64,000 nt of DNA. Source: Carposina sasakii. Its lineage: Eukaryota; Arthropoda; Insecta; Lepidoptera; Carposinidae. Shown piece by piece: positions 63,051-64,000 of the stretch (positions are counted from its first letter, which is position 1; every line of letters begins with the position of its first letter). The stretch lies in the NCBI GenBank assembly GCA_014607495.2, contig CP053163.1, positions 6,862,716-6,926,715 on the forward strand, written 5' to 3'. The notes under the pieces were generated by a model. It was not told the origin of the DNA, did not search any database, and saw only the letters and a program-made list of their open reading frames with translations. The translations under genes were made by a program, and so were the position numbers.

Positions 63051-64000
63051 AAAGAAGGTAAAGCGAGGCATTAAATTATATTCCAGAGATGTCATCAATA
63101 TCAAATACCTATACCCAAAATGGCCTATATTTCTCAGGGGGCAATGAATCCAATTATCAGGGGTCTTCTGAGACGACATGTTAAATGGGTCCCATTGGTC
63201 CCCGTCTTCTGTCTCTATCGGACCCTCAATAACGAACGGGCCCCGGATAATCGTCAGGTTTTAGTTTTTGCTCAAGGAAATCGGTCGTAGGTTATTTATT
63301 CTGTTTATTTTGGTTTTCTATTGAGTTTCTAATGCATAATGTTCGTATGAGTTTCTCAAACGCTTTTGTGTGGTTTCTTGCATGGGTTAGCTGTGATTCC
63401 TACTTAATTGGTTTTAGATTAAAATAAAATTTTGGTATGAAAAAATTGTATACATAGGTTCTATAGGCTTTAATTTCCAAATAAATGCTTAGATAGAGTA
63501 GATAACTGAAATATATTCAGTATTTCCTGAAAAGTTTTAATTCCACATTAAAATATGAAACCTAATTTAGTAATATAAATAAATATGAATATTAAAGATG
63601 CACCGATCGAAGTAATCATTTGTTTTGGTCATAGAGCCATAGAGCGTTGGGCATTAATGTGGATGGATATGTGAAGGTATAGGTACCTTTGAAGGTTATT
63701 ATAGATCACGGAGCCAAAATGAGGATATGCGTGAACTGGAGGTGAATATCAAGATAGCGATAATAAGGATGAATGGGAGAAGACTACGCCAATCCCAAAT
63801 GAATAGGAATAGCGCGGGATGATGAATATGAAATATAAAACCATTATAAAACATAGCCTACCGACAGTGACGACTTACAATAACATTGCAACAGCATTCA
63901 CGAAAAACCGAAGAATTGTTACTACAATTCGTCCAATGTCCAATTGTCCGATCGGTTAGTTTCCCCTGGCATCAGATATTTTCTCTAGCACCTTCAAGTA
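63051..64000. other. Gene-free stretch to the window end
   Basis: No exon, repeat family or RNA gene could be supported. Confidence 0.4.

Overview
The window looks like nuclear DNA from a moth or butterfly (Lepidoptera). It is AT-rich, its genes have spliced GT-AG exons, and it carries many short dispersed elements. The repeats include RTE-type LINE tails, tRNA-like SINEs, TA-flanked MITEs and a Penelope-like element. No bacterial, viral or CRISPR structure is seen. All exon models come from reading splice sites and matching codon phases by eye; no transcript or database was used.

Three conserved genes can be assembled completely on the minus strand: a MEK-type MAP kinase kinase (10303-16498, 7 exons, 402 aa), the large subunit of chromatin assembly factor 1 (17983-25358, 7 exons, 707 aa), and the spliceosomal G-patch/KOW protein GPKOW/Spp2 (50352-55957, 6 exons, 439 aa, one GC-AG intron). 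Two genes lie on the plus strand. One (26329-28741) joins a complex I NDUFA7/B14.5a-like domain by a phase-0 intron to about 600 residues rich in Cys-Pro; it is the most unusual gene here. The other (31517-42824) encodes an unrecognised 106-aa charged protein with a 22-nt microexon and a 9.8-kb intron. A probably decayed small gene lies on the minus strand at 29956-30968, and an inverted copy of its last exon sits beside it.

Layout: 1-10.3 kb is gene-poor and holds a Penelope-like terminal repeat with a hammerhead ribozyme fold, a LINE tail and a tRNA-like SINE. 10.3-25.4 kb is MEK and CAF-1, with introns full of LINE, PLE and MITE insertions. 25.4-26.3 kb is a divergent promoter region. 26.3-31.5 kb is the fusion gene and a rearranged repeat cluster. 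31.5-43 kb is the unknown gene, with a truncated RTE retrotransposon in its long intron. 43-50.3 kb is AT-rich repeats. 50.3-56 kb is GPKOW. 56-64 kb is repeats, LINE tails and a 130-bp tandem duplication.

The genes do not form a pathway together. MEK, CAF-1 and GPKOW are housekeeping genes for signalling, chromatin assembly and splicing. The NDUFA7-like fusion may be a specialised structural protein, perhaps of sperm (inference).
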